Below the pieces are notes generated by a model. The model did not search any database and was not told where the DNA came from. It worked only from the letters and a program-made list of their open reading frames with translations. From Patescibacteria group bacterium (GTDB lineage Bacteria; Patescibacteriota; Minisyncoccia; UBA6257; 2-01-FULL-56-20), in contig JAGWKM010000009.1 in NCBI GenBank assembly GCA_028865305.1, positions 1 to 38,691 on the forward strand: DNA of 38,691 bases, read 5' to 3'. A program made the translations under genes and the position numbers. Below are positions 36,428-38,691 of the stretch, piece by piece. Positions within the stretch are counted from its first letter, which is position 1; every line of letters starts with the position of its first letter.

Positions 36428-36611
36428 TGAGGTTCGTATAAACTCGTTTTTTTTAAATAATTCGGATTCACATATTCGAACCCTCGAATTGTAGAGTCGA
36501 GGAGATTTATATCAGAAGCTTTGCATCGTGATTTACGCTGATAAAGCAGCGGATACACTTCGCATTTATGTGTATTACCAATTTCTAACGATCGGCAAAG
36601 CAAAAAAGAAC

Positions 36612-36722
36612 CTATCTCGAAAATAAGACGTGTAGATATCGCGAGGGCCAAAAAAACAAAATCGACGAGATGAAAATTGTCGCAACTGCGAGAGCTACGT
36701 GTATTATTTTCGAGATAGGTTC
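36612..36722. repeat. foldback with ~20-bp perfect terminal stem
   Basis: gaacctatctcgaaaataa / ttattttcgagataggttc. Confidence 0.85.
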
Positions 36723-36724
36723 CA

Positions 36725-37120
36725 TATCGAGACTGAAAGAAGGATTTAGCACATTTAAATTTCCGGTTGGAAAAAGTTGAAGCGCTTTCGGGGCTACGGC
36801 GGCGTTTCCTGTCCGCGTCCTAGCGTTCAGACGTTTGCCTCCGACGGCGCGGAAATTTTTTGCGGCGGGCATTGCCCGTCTGTTGAGTGAAGTCGGAACG
36901 TCAAGCCAAGCCGTTTCCGATACTCACCAACCTTTTTTGTTTCATGGGTCGATGTAGCTCAGTTGGGAGAGCGTGGCGATGGTCTCGCCAAGGTCGCAGG
37001 TTCGAACCCTGCCATCGACTCCAGCAACTCTGCGGTTTGGGTTCGGGGGTGCCGTTGGGGTTGCGCCATCCAGCGCTGCGAACGTGACGCAGCGCTGGAA
37101 TCCTTCTTTCAGTCTCGATA
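36725..37120. repeat. 22-bp perfect inverted repeats enclosing a tRNA
   Basis: tatcgagactgaaagaaggatt (36725-36746) / aatccttctttcagtctcgata (37099-37120). Confidence 0.92.
36948..37023 (+). tRNA. tRNA, anticodon reads GGT (Thr) if standard numbering holds; CCA encoded
   Basis: GTCGATG/CATCGAC acceptor, GCTC..GAGC, TGGCG ATGGTCT CGCCA, GCAGG TTCGAAC CCTGC, T73 CCA. Confidence 0.75.
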
Positions 37121-37124
37121 AAAA

Positions 37125-37195
37125 TGAGAGGTGGGAGATGAGTGGTGGGTAGTGGGAATTTTTCTCACTTCTCACTTCTCACCTCTCACTTCTCA
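37125..37195. repeat. heptad-repeat hairpin 1
   Basis: gagaggtgggagatgagtggtgggtagtggga / tctcacttctcacttctcacctctcacttctca, 7-nt period. Confidence 0.88.
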
Positions 37196-37228
37196 AATGT
37201 AAGTCAGCATTGGGATGGTTGGCAAAAT

Positions 37229-37296
37229 GGGAGGTGAGACATGAGATGTGAGACGTGGGAATTTCCCACTTCTCATTTCCCACGTCTCACCTCTCA
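37229..37296. repeat. heptad-repeat hairpin 2, abutting 23S 5' end
   Basis: gggaggtgagacatgagatgtgagacgtgggaa / tttcccacttctcatttcccacgtctcacctctca. Confidence 0.88.
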
Positions 37297-37605
37297 ACTA
37301 AGGGCGAATGGTGGATGCCTAGACTCTAAAAGGCGATGAAGGACGCGGCGTAGCGGCGATACGCCTCGGGGAGGTGCGTAGCAACCTGTGATCCGGGGAT
37401 TTCCGAATGGGGCAACCTTATTGAGCAAACCTCAATAGCTCAACGCAAGTTGAGAGCGAACCAGGCGAAGTAAAACATTTCAGTAGCCTGAGGAATAAAG
37501 AACAAAAGTTTATCCCCCTAGTATCGGCGAGAGAAAAGGGGAGAGCCCAGACTGAGATTAAATTTATTTAATTTCAGAGTTATAAGTTTAAAGGCGGCGT
37601 TTGCG

Positions 37606-37661
37606 CAGCTTACAGCTCCCAGCATCCAGCTAAAAACTGGAGGCCGGCAGCTGGTAGCAGC
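37606..37661. repeat. heptad-repeat hairpin inside 23S domain I
   Basis: CAGCTTA CAGCTCC CAGCATC CAGCTAA AAACTGG AGGCCGG CAGCTGG TAGCAGC. Confidence 0.8.
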
Positions 37662-37847
37662 GTAAGCGGAGAAGTTACAAAATCATCGGTTAGCCAAAGC
37701 CGACTGGAAAGCGGCGCCAGAGCGGGTGATAGCCCCCTAGGCGAAAACAGATGATCTTCTTAGTCTTTTTTCTTGAGTACTTCGGAGTAAAACAGTTCCG
37801 GAGGAATTCGCCAGTACTATCTGGCAAGGCTAAATACTTTTAGAGAT

Positions 37848-37884
<37 letters not shown>

Positions 37885-37941
37885 CAGGCCGGTGAGGCCG
37901 TTGAAATAGAACCTGAAACCATTTGTCTACAAGGAAAAGAA

Positions 37942-38011
37942 GTGGGAAGTGGGAGGTGGGATGTGGGAAGCGAGATTTCTCACTCCTCACATCTCACCCC
38001 TCACCCCACAA
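37942..38011. repeat. heptad-repeat hairpin inside 23S at the helix-25 position
   Basis: GTGGGAA GTGGGAG GTGGGAT GTGGGAA GCGAGAT TTCTCAC TCCTCAC ATCTCAC CCCTCAC CCC. Confidence 0.9.
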
Positions 38012-38649
38012 CTTTGTGCCTATTGAAGAATGAGCCAACGACTTATTTTGTATTGCAGTCTAAGCACCATTGGTGCGAAGGCGTAGGGAAACCGAGTGTT
38101 AAAAGCGCGCAATATATGCAGTACGATATAGACCCGAAGCCAGATGAGCTTGCCCTGGGCAGGTTGAAGTTTCCCGAAAGGGAGATGGAGGACCGAACTG
38201 GTGAGTTGTTCAACACTCTCGGATGACCTGGGGTAAGGAGTGAAAAGCTAATCGAATCTGGTAATAGCTGGTTCTCTCCGAAATAGTTTTAGGACTAGCG
38301 GTATCGATAAACTGTGTGGGGGTAGAGCACTGGATGGTTCGTACAGTCCGAAAGGGCGGCGCACCAATCAAACTCCGAATACCATGCAAGGCACCGATAC
38401 TAGTCAGACTGCGGGGGCTAAGCTCCGTGGTCGCGAGGGGAAGAGCCCAGATCGCAAGTTAAGGTCCCCAAATCTACGCTCAGTGCGAAAGGCAGTCGCA
38501 GACCATAGACAGGTAGGAGGTTGGCTTAGAGGTAGCCATCCTTTAAAGAGTGTGTAACAACTCACTACTCGATGGTTTGCGGCGCCGAAAATGTACCGGG
38601 ACTCAAGCGTAGTACCGAAACTGCGGGTGGGATGCAGATGCGAGGGATT

Positions 38650-38681
38650 CTTGAAGACGGTCTTTAAAGACGGTCTTCAAG
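38650..38681. repeat. near-perfect 32-bp palindrome near helix 45 of 23S
   Basis: cttgaagacggtctttaaagacggtcttcaag. Confidence 0.8.
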
Positions 38682-38691
38682 TTCGGATTCC

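Noticed and set aside
36349-36651. ORF 100 aa on minus strand
   Set aside because: Runs through the terminator and foldback sequence; no recognisable domain or RBS.
36942-37175. ORF 77 aa on minus strand (GRVRTCDLGETIATLSQLSYIDP)
   Set aside because: Antisense to a tRNA; a familiar mis-annotation type.
37942-38226. ORF 94 aa on + strand
   Set aside because: Lies fully inside 23S rRNA; spurious.

Overview
The window looks like chromosome of a Candidate Phyla Radiation/Patescibacteria (probably Parcubacteria-like) bacterium. This is inferred from gene content and compact genes, not from a database search. Recognisable genes are a PIF1-like helicase (open at the left edge and missing from the ORF track), PBP2, GalT-like, L21, a run of secreted or envelope proteins (LTD, M23, CAP, 3D, GH18), DnaG, RpoD, a wHTH+Cas2-like (PaaX-type) protein, AlaRS, an FtsA/PilM-like plus baseplate-J-like pair, an orphan NitT/TauT-type ABC pair, a SET/GNAT/FemX-like/ATP-grasp cluster, a large secreted protein, GyrB and a DUF4145-like protein. 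The window ends inside a 23S rRNA gene that has no 16S upstream. The most unusual material is non-coding. (1) A Cas2-like gene is bracketed by two copies of the same perfect 32-bp palindrome (40 bp at one end), resembling a REP/RAYT arrangement. (2) A family of 7-nt-period repeat hairpins lies directly upstream of 23S and inside it, at the helix-25 intervening-sequence site and in domain I. A further palindrome sits near helix 45, and related heptads occur in-frame in dnaG and a CAP-domain gene. (3) Giant foldbacks occur: one of about 380 nt after gyrB, a T-shaped (AAV-ITR-like) palindrome, a tRNA enclosed by 22-bp inverted repeats, and a foldback inside what looks like a shattered tRNA with an intact tRNA-Val nested in it.
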